The translations under genes were made by a program, and so were the position numbers. DNA of 53,182 nucleotides, taken from Limnoraphis robusta CS-951. Its GTDB lineage: Bacteria > Cyanobacteriota > Cyanobacteriia > Cyanobacteriales > Microcoleaceae. Below the pieces are notes generated by a model. It saw only the letters and a list, made by a program, of their open reading frames with translations, had not been told where the DNA came from and made no database searches. The stretch lies in contig NZ_LATL02000014.1 of assembly GCF_000972705.2 (NCBI RefSeq), positions 1-53,182 on the forward strand. Reading direction: 5' to 3'. Positions 43,754-52,449 of this stretch are shown in pieces (position 1 is the first letter of the stretch; every line of letters starts with the position of its first letter).

Positions 43754-44602
43754 CTAACTGGATTGGGCTAATTGAGCTTTAATCTTTTGCCAAAGGGCTT
43801 CAAATTCTTCTAATGTGTATTCAGATAACGGGCGATCGCAAGCTTGTTCAAGTCGGGAAAATCGCTGAATAAACCGATGATTTGTACCCTGTAACGCCGC
43901 TTCTGGATCAAGTTCATACCATCGGGCTAAATTAATCAACGTAAATAAAACATCTCCTAATTCTGCTTCTTGATTAGCTTTTTCTTCGTGTAAAAGCGCG
44001 TGTTCAAACTCCGCTAATTCTTCGTGAAACTTCTCCCAAACTCCCTGAATATTCTCCCACTCAAACCCAACAGATGCCGCTTTTTGAGAGATTTTCATTC
44101 CTGCCATCAATGGCGGAAGTTGACGGGCATACCGACTGAGTTTAGACGATAACGGTTGGGTTTCGGGGTTTTCTCCCTTTTCGGCTGCTTTGATTTGTTC
44201 CCAATTTTCATGGACTTCTTCTATCGTTTCAACTTCAACTTCTGCAAAGACATGAGGATGACGACGAATCATTTTTTCGGTGATGCGGTTAGCAACATCT
44301 TCGAGGGAAAATTGTTGAGACTCACTAGCTATTTGGGCTTGTAAAACCACCTGAAGCAATAAATCTCCTAATTCCTCTGCGATCGCTTCGATATCCCCAC
44401 TGCGAATAGCATCCACCACCTCATAGGCTTCTTCGATCACATAGGGCGTCAGGGTTTGCGGCGTTTGGGCGAGATCCCAAGGACAACCCCTATCCGGCGA
44501 TCGCAACTGGGCGACAACATCAATTAAACCTTGCAAAGCGGTTAAAGTGGGCGATAAAGCTTGGGGATGGGAATTTTGAGATTCAGACATGGGTGATGGC
44601 AT
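43754..44602 (-). CDS. mazG: nucleoside triphosphate pyrophosphohydrolase MazG
   Basis: The 282-residue protein has two MazG modules. The first carries the all-alpha NTP pyrophosphatase signature CPWDLAQTPQTLTPYVIEEA, then EELGDLLLQVVLQAQ with the EExxD metal site. The second has GFEWENIQGVWEKFHEELAE and EAELGDVLFTLINLARW. It hydrolyses NTPs to NMP and pyrophosphate, cleaning damaged nucleotides or lowering ppGpp. A second in-frame ATG four codons in (MSESQ) is an equally possible start. No toxin-antitoxin partner is adjacent. Confidence 0.94.
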   Translation of the reverse strand: MPSPMSESQNSHPQALSPTLTALQGLIDVVAQLRSPDRGCPWDLAQTPQTLTPYVIEEAYEVVDAIRSGDIEAIAEELGDLLLQVVLQAQIASESQQFSLEDVANRITEKMIRRHPHVFAEVEVETIEEVHENWEQIKAAEKGENPETQPLSSKLSRYARQLPPLMAGMKISQKAASVGFEWENIQGVWEKFHEELAEFEHALLHEEKANQEAELGDVLFTLINLARWYELDPEAALQGTNHRFIQRFSRLEQACDRPLSEYTLEEFEALWQKIKAQLAQSS

Positions 44603-44652
44603 TCTAGCACTACTAGAAAAGCTTAAAACATATTCTTAAAAATGTGTACTCT

Positions 44653-44744
44653 GAGAAACCGGGTTTCTATTCCAAATGTGTAGGGTGCATCAAATTAGGG
44701 AAATTTGTTGGCAGGATAACCAAATAATTTTTGATACACCCTAC
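44653..44744. repeat. two palindromic repeats between mazG and the SLH gene
   Basis: GAGAAACCGGGTTTCT lies at 44653-44668, the third copy of this motif in the window. GTAGGGTGCATCAAA (44680-44694) pairs with TTTGATACACCCTAC (44730-44744), 14 of 15 matching plus one G-T. Both are typical interspersed cyanobacterial palindromes. The second could terminate the SLH gene. Confidence 0.75.
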
Positions 44745-44785
44745 GAGGTTGACTATAGCAATAAACCCGATTGATGATGAGGAGA

Positions 44786-46444
44786 TTAATAAGAGGAATT
44801 CCAGATCAAAATTCCCTCAGAAGTTGCGATGGAAAACAAATTCCCTTGTGGACTAAATAAATTTTGTCGGGCATCATAGATTACCATTGGAGAAATATTC
44901 GGCGGAAAAGCTAAGTCAAAAGTCTCACGGCTTCCGACATAAAAAAAGCTTGCCCCGGCTACTTCTCCACTGGCAAAATAAGTCATTCCATCCCCAGAAA
45001 GAGTTCTATTTCTGCTGGTTCTATCTACAGATAAACTGAAGTTAAAGCGTAACATTCCCGTTGATATCTGCCAAACTCGCACATGAGTAACGATGGGAAA
45101 ACCGCTAACAATAGTTAAAACTGAACTGAGTAAAAATTGACTATCCAGACTAAATGTAATGTTATCAATAACTGTTTCTTCATTCAAGGTATACAGCAAT
45201 TCACCTGTGCTAACATTCCAAACTTTAACTTGTCCTTTGCTGTTATAACTGGCGAATTTTTCATTATTATGACTAAACACCAGTTTTTCTAACTTCGGAG
45301 GGTTAAACGTCAAAGTTCGGATAGTTTTACCCTGTTTTACATCCCAAATTTGAATGTCTCCATTATCAGGATATTGATCATCAATACTTCCAGCAAATGA
45401 TGCCAAAAATTCTCCATTTGGGCTAAACTCTAACAAGGTTAAAAATTTTTCGTCTAGGGTGAAATAATCTAAGAATTGGATAGTTTCAAAGTTTTGAATA
45501 ACTTGGCTAGTTCGATTTAAAAGTTTCAGACTCAGTTGCTTTTTCTCGGTGTCGTAAACGTAAAATGCGATAATTTCAGCGTTGTTATTCAGGGCAAAGC
45601 TATGATAAATTTGATTGGGTTCTTCGGCAATTAAATTAAGAGAATCTCCCGTTTTAACATCCCAAAGTTGAATTCCGGTTTTTGGCTGATAACCAGCTAA
45701 AACTTCTTCGTTATAACTCCAATCAATTTTAGATGCAGATTGAGATAATTTTCGTTCAAATTTATTATTTTTCCAGGGGTTAGCCGGAAGAAAATCAGGA
45801 GAAATAACAGGTTCAATAATCACTTGAGAATTGACTCGATCTATTTGTCCAGGTTGTAAACGAGATTGGGCGATAAAAACAGCAATTTCCGCTCGTGTTG
45901 CGGGTTGATTGGGTGTGAGTTTTTTAGGATTATTTGGACTGGCAATAATTCGTTTTTCTAAAGTTGCAGCCACACCAGAATTAGCATAATTTGGAATATC
46001 TTTTGCATCCTCAAAAAGTTGACTAAAAGAGTTAATCAGTTGAGGATTTGCTTGCAAATTTAACCCACTTGCTAAAGCGACTAAAGCTTGAACTCTGGGA
46101 ATATTTTGTTGGGGTTTAAAAAGATTACCGGGATAACCCGAAATAAACTTTCGTTCATAAGCCCAACGAATGGCTTCAAACGCCCAAAACTTAGATGAAA
46201 CATCGGAAAATTTAATCGCTTCTCGTTTAGCCGGAATATCAGGAAAGGCTTTCTTTAAAGCGGCTGCAAATTCCGCCCGTGTCATTAAGTTATCGGGTTT
46301 AAACTTACCATCAGGATAACCATTAAATAAACCAGAATATCCTAACTCTTTTAGACAGTTTTCTGCCCAATAATTTTTAATATCTAACCAGATTTCATCG
46401 GGAGTTAGGAAAGAAAAAGGTTGTTCAGTTGTTTCTTGTTTCAT
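44786..46444 (-). CDS. S-layer-homology and WD40-repeat protein
   Basis: From ATG 46444 the protein has 552 residues; an in-frame ATG at 46585 would overlap the upstream nuclease gene. The first 190 residues hold three SLH modules (LGYSGLFNGYPDGKFKPDNL...RAEFAAAL; SDVSSKFWAFEAIRWAYERK; LEKRIIASPNNPKKLTPNQP...RAEIAVFIAQ). The rest contains WD40-type repeats with blades ending in IQLWDVKTG, IQIWDVKQG, VKVWNVSTG and VRVWQIST. SLH modules bind cell-wall polymers, but no signal peptide is visible at either start, so export is unclear. Combining SLH with a WD40 propeller is unusual. Confidence 0.85.
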   Translation of the reverse strand: MKQETTEQPFSFLTPDEIWLDIKNYWAENCLKELGYSGLFNGYPDGKFKPDNLMTRAEFAAALKKAFPDIPAKREAIKFSDVSSKFWAFEAIRWAYERKFISGYPGNLFKPQQNIPRVQALVALASGLNLQANPQLINSFSQLFEDAKDIPNYANSGVAATLEKRIIASPNNPKKLTPNQPATRAEIAVFIAQSRLQPGQIDRVNSQVIIEPVISPDFLPANPWKNNKFERKLSQSASKIDWSYNEEVLAGYQPKTGIQLWDVKTGDSLNLIAEEPNQIYHSFALNNNAEIIAFYVYDTEKKQLSLKLLNRTSQVIQNFETIQFLDYFTLDEKFLTLLEFSPNGEFLASFAGSIDDQYPDNGDIQIWDVKQGKTIRTLTFNPPKLEKLVFSHNNEKFASYNSKGQVKVWNVSTGELLYTLNEETVIDNITFSLDSQFLLSSVLTIVSGFPIVTHVRVWQISTGMLRFNFSLSVDRTSRNRTLSGDGMTYFASGEVAGASFFYVGSRETFDLAFPPNISPMVIYDARQNLFSPQGNLFSIATSEGILIWNSSY

Positions 46445-46551
46445 TGTTTTCACAGAATTTAATCTCGTTTTAAAGAAAGTAAAAATCCGGTTTATTATAA
46501 GAGATTGAAGCTTACTGTATAAACCGGGTTGATATCTGAGTTTTTTCAGGC

Positions 46552-47238
46552 TTAGTCTTCCGGGAATTGTTTTATATTTGAACAAGAAATTAAATCGGGA
46601 TTATCGATGAAAGGATTACGATTTCCTTGTAGTTGTTCGATGCGATCATTACGAACTCGTTCAGCTTCATCTACAGGATCAGCACAATGCCAAGCTGTTA
46701 ATAAGTCTTTCAATTCAGGATCACCACCCGGAGGCGCAATTTTAGCCCCATATTCTTTGTTCATGTAAAAGATAGAACGAGCAATATTTCCGCGAGAAAT
46801 GGGCTGAGGTTCAACAGATTCTTGTTTACCATTCAGTTCAAAATCACAGCCTTGAATTGTGGAATTTCCGGGAATAATTGCAAAGCTATAACTGGAGCGT
46901 TTGCTGTTATAATAAGTTAAAGAAGGATAGAGATTATGTAAATCTCCTTCCATCCGATTAAAGCGAGCGCTCGCTTTACGACATTTTTTGCGAGAAACTC
47001 CCTCACAACCTGCGGCTTCTTTCATCCAGGAAGCAGGATAAACGTGTTCAATATTAAAAGAACGATCACCAGGGGTTATTTTTTCCCCACAGTAGAGATC
47101 TTCACCACCTTTTGAATAAAGTTCTCCCCAAAATAAATCTTGGGCTTTGTTGTAGTTGGGAATTTTAGTTTGATCCGCAAAAGCAGGTGTCGTAAACGAT
47201 AGGATCAGCAGCAAGATAGCAACAGCAATAGTTCTCAT
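46552..47238 (-). CDS. secreted endonuclease I (EndA/NucM family)
   Basis: The 228-residue protein has a clear signal peptide (IAVAILLLILSFTTPAFA, cleaved near residue 21) and the endonuclease I motifs: SFNIEHVYPASW with the catalytic His, GDLHNLYPSLTYYNSKRSS, and RNDRIEQLQGNRNPFIDNPD. Four or more cysteines (YCGEK, GCEG, KKCRK, GCDF) suit a disulfide-bonded periplasmic enzyme. It degrades extracellular DNA non-specifically, for nutrition, biofilm remodelling or defence. The SLH gene follows on the same strand. Confidence 0.95.
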   Translation of the reverse strand: MRTIAVAILLLILSFTTPAFADQTKIPNYNKAQDLFWGELYSKGGEDLYCGEKITPGDRSFNIEHVYPASWMKEAAGCEGVSRKKCRKASARFNRMEGDLHNLYPSLTYYNSKRSSYSFAIIPGNSTIQGCDFELNGKQESVEPQPISRGNIARSIFYMNKEYGAKIAPPGGDPELKDLLTAWHCADPVDEAERVRNDRIEQLQGNRNPFIDNPDLISCSNIKQFPED

Positions 47239-47457
47239 AAGTCCAAAAATTTTAGAGTTGAGAGTGAAATGGAGTTGTCAGGTTAAACAGATGTATTTGC
47301 AAAATCTTTTGTCTACTTCGGGGCTGCATTGAGTCATACCGGAAGAAAAATATAAATTCAATCTTTAGCTTGGTTTTGGCGGGTACAGATAACAGGCGAT
47401 CGCCAGCTTGTCCTAGTATAATTCTATAAGTTCACTTGAATATCGCTTTTAAAACGC

Positions 47458-48639
47458 TTAATTTTCTCTCGATATATTGTTTAAAATCTCAGCCGCAACG
47501 CGATCGCAAACGCCTACTTCTCCTAAAGCTTGTTGCATTTCTTGATAGTCAGCTTGCATTTTTTGTCGTCTTTGGGGATTGTTTAACAGTTCCATTACTT
47601 CACCAACAATCCTTTCAGGTGTAGCTTCTTCTTGGAGTAATTCGGGAACAATCGATTTCATTTGGACTAAATTGGGCGGTGACATAAACGGAATCGAAAA
47701 TTTGAGAATATTTCGGGCTATCCAAGCCGTGATCGAACTCACCCGATAAATCACGACTTGCGGAACATTTAACAACGCAATTTCTAAGTTAACCGTTCCT
47801 GATTTCGTAATCGCTAAATCGGCTGCGGCTAGAACCTTTAAAGTCTGATTTTGATCAGAGTCAGTCGTGACTAATTTAGCATTTAAACCGTATTTTTGGA
47901 TTGACTTTTCAATGGAATCTTGGTATTCTGGTAATGAGAGGGGAATCCAGAAACAAACTTGAGGCAATTTTGACTGAATCATTTTCGCTGCCTCAAACAT
48001 CACAGGCATTAAATACTTGATTTCTTGCCAACGAGAAGCAGGTAAAAGGGCGATCGCGATTTCATCCGGTTTAATACCTAATATTGTTCTCGCTTGTTCT
48101 CGACTGGGGGCGGTTTGCATTCGATCCATTAAAGGATGACCCACCCAAGTTACATTTGCTCCTTTTTCTCGAAAATAACGGGCTTCTTCAGGAAAAATGG
48201 CTAATAATCGGTTTGTAATTTTAACAATTTCGGCGGTATTTCCTGAACCCAATGACCACACCCATTCTTGGGGAGCAATATAGTAAATAATCGGAATCGA
48301 AGAAAAATGACGACGAATATAATTGCCTATCTTAAGATTCGGCCCCATGTAGTCAATCAGAACAACTAAATCAGGAGGATTTTGCTGTAAATATTGCTCA
48401 ACTTGCTGCTGCATTTTTAGAGTCGGAAACACATAGGGCAAAGATTCCCAAATCCCGACAGAACCCATACTCAAAGTATTTCCTAAAAGATCTGCACCCG
48501 CTTTTTCCATGCGAGTTCCGCCTAATGCAATAATTTCTAATTCTCGGTCTAAAATATCGGCTTGACGGTGCAAAGCTTCAATTAACATCGCCCCTTGTAA
48601 ATCTCCAGACACTTCACCTGTACTGATAAAAATTTTCAT
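47458..48639 (-). CDS. lpxB: lipid-A-disaccharide synthase
   Basis: The 393-residue protein begins KIFISTGEVSGDLQGA, the LpxB hallmark, and has GIWESLPYVF, DLVVLIDYMGPNLKIGNYIR, YYIAPQEWVWS and LLPASRWQEIKYLMPVM in order. LpxB is a GT19 glycosyltransferase joining UDP-diacylglucosamine to lipid X in lipid A synthesis, at the inner membrane. The usual cyanobacterial partners lpxA, lpxD and fabZ are not next to it. The MsbA-like transporter on the same strand upstream may export the product. Confidence 0.96.
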   Translation of the reverse strand: MKIFISTGEVSGDLQGAMLIEALHRQADILDRELEIIALGGTRMEKAGADLLGNTLSMGSVGIWESLPYVFPTLKMQQQVEQYLQQNPPDLVVLIDYMGPNLKIGNYIRRHFSSIPIIYYIAPQEWVWSLGSGNTAEIVKITNRLLAIFPEEARYFREKGANVTWVGHPLMDRMQTAPSREQARTILGIKPDEIAIALLPASRWQEIKYLMPVMFEAAKMIQSKLPQVCFWIPLSLPEYQDSIEKSIQKYGLNAKLVTTDSDQNQTLKVLAAADLAITKSGTVNLEIALLNVPQVVIYRVSSITAWIARNILKFSIPFMSPPNLVQMKSIVPELLQEEATPERIVGEVMELLNNPQRRQKMQADYQEMQQALGEVGVCDRVAAEILNNISREN

Positions 48640-48691
48640 GTTATTGATGCTAAAATTTAAAAAATAAGGCTACAAAAGCTCATAGACAAGA

Positions 48692-48746
48692 GGGCGGGTT
48701 GATCTAGATTATTGATAGGAAACATAAATTTTTTCAGAACCCGCCC
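48692..48746. repeat. GGGCGGGTT/AACCCGCCC inverted repeat
   Basis: GGGCGGGTT (48692-48700) pairs with AACCCGCCC (48738-48746) around a 37-bp loop. The same arms occur inside the miniature element at 42750. It lies between lpxB and the ABC transporter gene. Confidence 0.8.
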
Positions 48747-48808
48747 CTACGCTGACAGTTTGTTTTTCTCCCAAACTTCTGTAGCCAACATTGAAGTATT
48801 TCATATCA

Positions 48809-50677
48809 TTAACTAAATTGTTGAGCATAATATCGGGCATATCGCTCACCTTTTTCAAGCAACTGATCATGGGTTCCCGACTCCATAATTTTACCGCCTT
48901 CTATGACTAAAATCCGATCAGCCCGTCGTACCGTTGCCAAACGATGAGCAATAATAAAAACCGTTCGATTTTCCATTAATCGTTCTAAAGCCTCCTGAAC
49001 TAAAGCTTCAGATTCTGAGTCTAACGCTGAAGTGGCTTCATCTAAAATTAATATTCTTGGGTTTAATAATACCGCCCTGGCGATCGCAATTCGCTGTCTT
49101 TGTCCGCCCGATAAATTCACCCCCCGTTCCCCCACTAAAGTTTGATAGCCCTCGGGAAGTTGACTAATAAACTGGTGAACATTGGCAATTTCTGCCGCCA
49201 TTTGTACCTCTTTGAGATCATAATAAACCTGACCAAACGCAATATTTTGAGCCACCGTTCCCGAGAAAATAATCACCTCTTGCGGAACAATCCCTATTTG
49301 TCGTCGCAGACTGCTGAGAGTCACATCTTGAATATTAATTCCATCAATTAAAATTTCACCTGCTTGGGGATGATAAAATCGAGGTAATAAATTAACTAAT
49401 GTTGTTTTCCCGGCCCCAGAAGCCCCCACTAAGGCGATCATTTCTCCCGCTTGAACCCGCAAATTGAGGTTTTTTAAGACAGGTTTTCCCGGAATATAGG
49501 CAAAGTCAATATTCTGATAGTCTACTTTTCCTTGAACGGATGGTAGGATAATCGCATCTGATTTTTCTTTAATTTCTGGCTGGATGGCTAAGAGTTCAAA
49601 TAGGCGATCGCAAGAAGCTTCACCCTGTTTAAATTCGCTGTAGTTACTGGTTGTTAAACCAATCGGATCAATTAATAAGGCAACAGCCGTAACATAGCTA
49701 ATAAACTCGGTTCCCGTGAGATTATTTTGGGAGATTTGCCAACCTCCTAATAAAAATAGAAAGACTACACTCATCGCTTCTAAAAAACCAACCACCACAA
49801 ACTGAAGGGCTTTGATTTGTTCAGCGCGATATTTGGCTCGTCGGTTGTGTTCTGCTTCTAGAGAAAAACGAGCAATTTCATAGTCTTGGGCGGCAAAAGC
49901 TTGTACTAAGCGAATCCCGTTGAAAACTTCTGTTAATAAAGAAGCTAAGTTAGAAATACGGGTTTGACTATGGCGACTCAAGCTGAGTAACTTTTCTCCA
50001 AACCAACCAATTAAGACCGCCATCAATGGCGCAATAATGAACGTTGCGAGGGTGAGTTGCCAGTTAATATAAATCATGTAGCCTAAAACTACAATCAGTT
50101 GTAAAATACAGGGAATAAACTGATGAAAAAACTTATAAATCACTTCCCCGACCCGATCAATTTCTTCGGTGAGACGGTAAGAAAGATCGCCTGTTTTAGC
50201 CGTTTCAAAATAACCGACACTGAGTTGATGGAGATGGGTATAAACCTGTTTTCGCAAATCAAAAGCGATCGCTAAAGCCGCCTTTGCCATTAACGTATCT
50301 TGAGCGTATTGAACCCCACCCCGAACCAGAAAAATAATCGCAGTAACACCTGCAAATTGGGCGATCGCACTAACATTGCCTTGACCAATATAACCTGCAA
50401 TTTTGCCGACCAACCAGGCGAGTAAGGGCCAGAATGCTGTAAACCCCAGGGTACAAACCAAAGCTTTCGAGATCGTTGGCCAGTGGGGACGGAGAAAGGG
50501 GAGAAGTTGCCAGTAGGAAGACGACTGTTTCAAATTGTGTTTGCGTCGCGTCTCCGAAGGAGATTCGCCAAAATAACTGTTATTAGCGACTAGCTTTTCA
50601 GGATTTTTTCCTTCTGTCAATGCCTGAAAGGACAGTTGATCATTGATCGGGCAAAATTCACGCAAAAATAGGGTCAA
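48809..50677 (-). CDS. MsbA-like ABC exporter, fused membrane and ATPase domains
   Basis: The 622-residue half-transporter has six membrane segments (about 75-330) and a C-terminal ATPase with Walker A GASGAGKTT near 420, signature LSGGQRQRIAIARA near 520, Walker B ILILDEATSALD and switch His in FIIAHRLATV. It resembles MsbA, which flips lipid A, and generic multidrug exporters; nearness to lpxB favours a lipid substrate but does not prove it. The first 60 residues precede the membrane domain and include ESPSETRRKHNL, a translation of a common interspersed repeat, so the true N-terminus may be shorter. Confidence 0.9.
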   Translation of the reverse strand: MTLFLREFCPINDQLSFQALTEGKNPEKLVANNSYFGESPSETRRKHNLKQSSSYWQLLPFLRPHWPTISKALVCTLGFTAFWPLLAWLVGKIAGYIGQGNVSAIAQFAGVTAIIFLVRGGVQYAQDTLMAKAALAIAFDLRKQVYTHLHQLSVGYFETAKTGDLSYRLTEEIDRVGEVIYKFFHQFIPCILQLIVVLGYMIYINWQLTLATFIIAPLMAVLIGWFGEKLLSLSRHSQTRISNLASLLTEVFNGIRLVQAFAAQDYEIARFSLEAEHNRRAKYRAEQIKALQFVVVGFLEAMSVVFLFLLGGWQISQNNLTGTEFISYVTAVALLIDPIGLTTSNYSEFKQGEASCDRLFELLAIQPEIKEKSDAIILPSVQGKVDYQNIDFAYIPGKPVLKNLNLRVQAGEMIALVGASGAGKTTLVNLLPRFYHPQAGEILIDGINIQDVTLSSLRRQIGIVPQEVIIFSGTVAQNIAFGQVYYDLKEVQMAAEIANVHQFISQLPEGYQTLVGERGVNLSGGQRQRIAIARAVLLNPRILILDEATSALDSESEALVQEALERLMENRTVFIIAHRLATVRRADRILVIEGGKIMESGTHDQLLEKGERYARYYAQQFS

Positions 50678-50884
50678 GGAAGGTCAGATTCACGGTGATT
50701 TTTATTTTTTTTCCAGAGATTTAGCTCTTTCAAGCCTTCACTCAGAAGTCCCAGGGGTGAGGACTCTAGGGTGAAATGAGTCAGCGAATGATTACTTGAT
50801 GCAAATATGTTAATAAATGTTAAAATCAAAGAGTAGAGGCTGAAAACGCTGCAACAGAGGATGTACTGCACAAGGGATTTAATT

Positions 50885-51289
50885 ATGCTGCCGCAACCAA
50901 TTTTCAACAATCGCGCTCTGAGCGAATCTTTCTATCAAGCTTTAGTCAATCGCTTTCATCATTCCCTGAACCTAGCAACACAAACCCTACTCGGGGAATG
51001 TAGCTATGGCATGGCACCGAGTCCGACAGGAGTGAAGACCTTTTTGATCATCGCCCCCTCTCGGCTGATAGCTGAACAATTAGTTCAAGAGATTCATTCA
51101 ATTTTGCAGCGAGTCAGCACCCTTATGGCAGGAGTAGGACAAGTAGCAGTTTGCATTGCTCCCCCTCAAGAAATAGTAAACCGTTTGAACGCCTCAGAAA
51201 AACCTGAACCTTCTCCTAACGTTCCACCCAGTCACATGGCTTGTAAAATCTTTCCGATTCCTTCAGAGGTCGATCAGGAGACTGACTAG
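50885..51289 (+). CDS. hypothetical protein, cyanobacterial
   Basis: From ATG 50885 (MLPQPIF) the protein has 134 residues; an ATG eight codons upstream is possible. The first 90 residues look like a compact alpha/beta domain (ALSESFYQALVNRFHHSLNL, FLIIAPSRLIAEQLVQEIHS), and the last 40 are proline-rich and disordered. No signal peptide is visible. I recognise no family. The stop overlaps the convergent glycosyltransferase stop by four bases. Confidence 0.7.
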   Translation: MLPQPIFNNRALSESFYQALVNRFHHSLNLATQTLLGECSYGMAPSPTGVKTFLIIAPSRLIAEQLVQEIHSILQRVSTLMAGVGQVAVCIAPPQEIVNRLNASEKPEPSPNVPPSHMACKIFPIPSEVDQETD

Positions 51290-52449
51290 GAATGTTTGGG
51301 ACGCTGTGACTGAGAGTTGGTCGCGCTGACCACTTCTCGAACTCGATAAATCGGTCGATTTTGAGACTCGTGGTAGGTTCGCATCAACACCTCAGCCAAT
51401 AGGCCAAAGCTAAACAGTTGAATTCCGGTTAAAGTCAGTAAAACTGCTAGGATCAACAGAGGCCGATCGGCAATGCTTTCACCCAAACCGTATTTGAGGA
51501 AGGTCAAGTACAGTCCAGAAAGAACACCAATCAACAGCGACACCATACCCAGTAACCCAAAGACGTGCATCGGCCGAGTCAAGAACTTTTTCATAAAGGA
51601 AATCGTCAACAAATCCATCACGACCCGGAAAGTGCGATCCAAGCCATACTTGCTGCTACCAAACTGACGCGCATGATGACGCACAGGAACTTCTGTAATT
51701 CTCGCCCCTTCAATTACAGCCAAAGCGGGTAAAAATCGGTGTAACTCCCCATAGAGTTTGAGGTCCGCCGCTACTTCAGCCCGGTAAGCTTTCAAAGAAC
51801 AGCCATAGTCATGGAGTTTAACGTTGGTCATCTGTCCGATGATCCAGTTGGCAATCTTGGACGGAAGTAATCGTGTTAAAGCCTTATCCTGTCGGTTTTT
51901 GCGCCAGCCACTCACCACGTCGTAGCCTTCCGCTAATTTATCTAACAACATGGGAATATCGGCCGGATCATTTTGCAAGTCTCCATCAAGGGTAATGATC
52001 ACCTCTCCGCGAGCCTGATCAAATCCCGCCGACATCGCCGGAGTCTGACCATAGTTGCGTCGGAGAATCACCGCTTTTAAAATGGGGTTAATGGCAGCGA
52101 GTTGTTTGAGGAGATCGGTTGATCCGTCTCGAGAACCATCATCGACACAAATCAATTCATAAGTGAGACCTGTGGACTCTAAGCTGGCTTGAATCGCCTC
52201 AATCAGTTTAGGTAAACTTTCGACCTCATTGTAAATCGGAACAACAATAGAAACATTGAGGGGTTTGACAGTTTCGGAGGATAGAGAATGCGCTGATGGT
52301 TGCTCTAATGGAGTTGGTAAAATATCCATCTGAGATGCGGCAAGGGGACTCCCGTTATACCCGACAGGGTTAGCGGGAGAGAAATTGCCGCCCAAAGAAA
52401 ACTGAGCGGAGCGAGAATCATTGTTAAAAGGAGTAGGAGAATCCGTCAT
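51286..52449 (-). CDS. family 2 glycosyltransferase with two membrane helices (DPM1/GtrB-like)
   Basis: The 387-residue protein has a GT-A domain starting VSIVVPIYNEVESLPKLI, with ICVDDGSRDGST, the metal-binding LDGDLQNDP and GCSLKAYR, then two C-terminal membrane helices (VFGLLGMVSLLIGVLSGLYL; LLILAVLLTLTGIQLFSFGL). This is the polyprenyl-phosphate glycosyltransferase layout (GtrB, ArnC), which loads a sugar onto undecaprenyl phosphate. The first 65 residues are Ser/Pro-rich and likely disordered. The start overlaps the IscB stop by 26 bp; an ATG at 52329 would avoid this. It may supply a lipid-linked sugar for surface glycans. Confidence 0.92.
   Translation of the reverse strand: MTDSPTPFNNDSRSAQFSLGGNFSPANPVGYNGSPLAASQMDILPTPLEQPSAHSLSSETVKPLNVSIVVPIYNEVESLPKLIEAIQASLESTGLTYELICVDDGSRDGSTDLLKQLAAINPILKAVILRRNYGQTPAMSAGFDQARGEVIITLDGDLQNDPADIPMLLDKLAEGYDVVSGWRKNRQDKALTRLLPSKIANWIIGQMTNVKLHDYGCSLKAYRAEVAADLKLYGELHRFLPALAVIEGARITEVPVRHHARQFGSSKYGLDRTFRVVMDLLTISFMKKFLTRPMHVFGLLGMVSLLIGVLSGLYLTFLKYGLGESIADRPLLILAVLLTLTGIQLFSFGLLAEVLMRTYHESQNRPIYRVREVVSATNSQSQRPKHS

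Noticed and set aside
50674..50910. 78-codon hydrophobic open frame coupled by ATGA to the ABC transporter
   Set aside because: It runs through the probable promoter region and overlaps the start of the opposite gene at 50885. The hydrophobic stretch is AT-driven and there is no ribosome-binding site. A real small membrane protein is not fully excluded.
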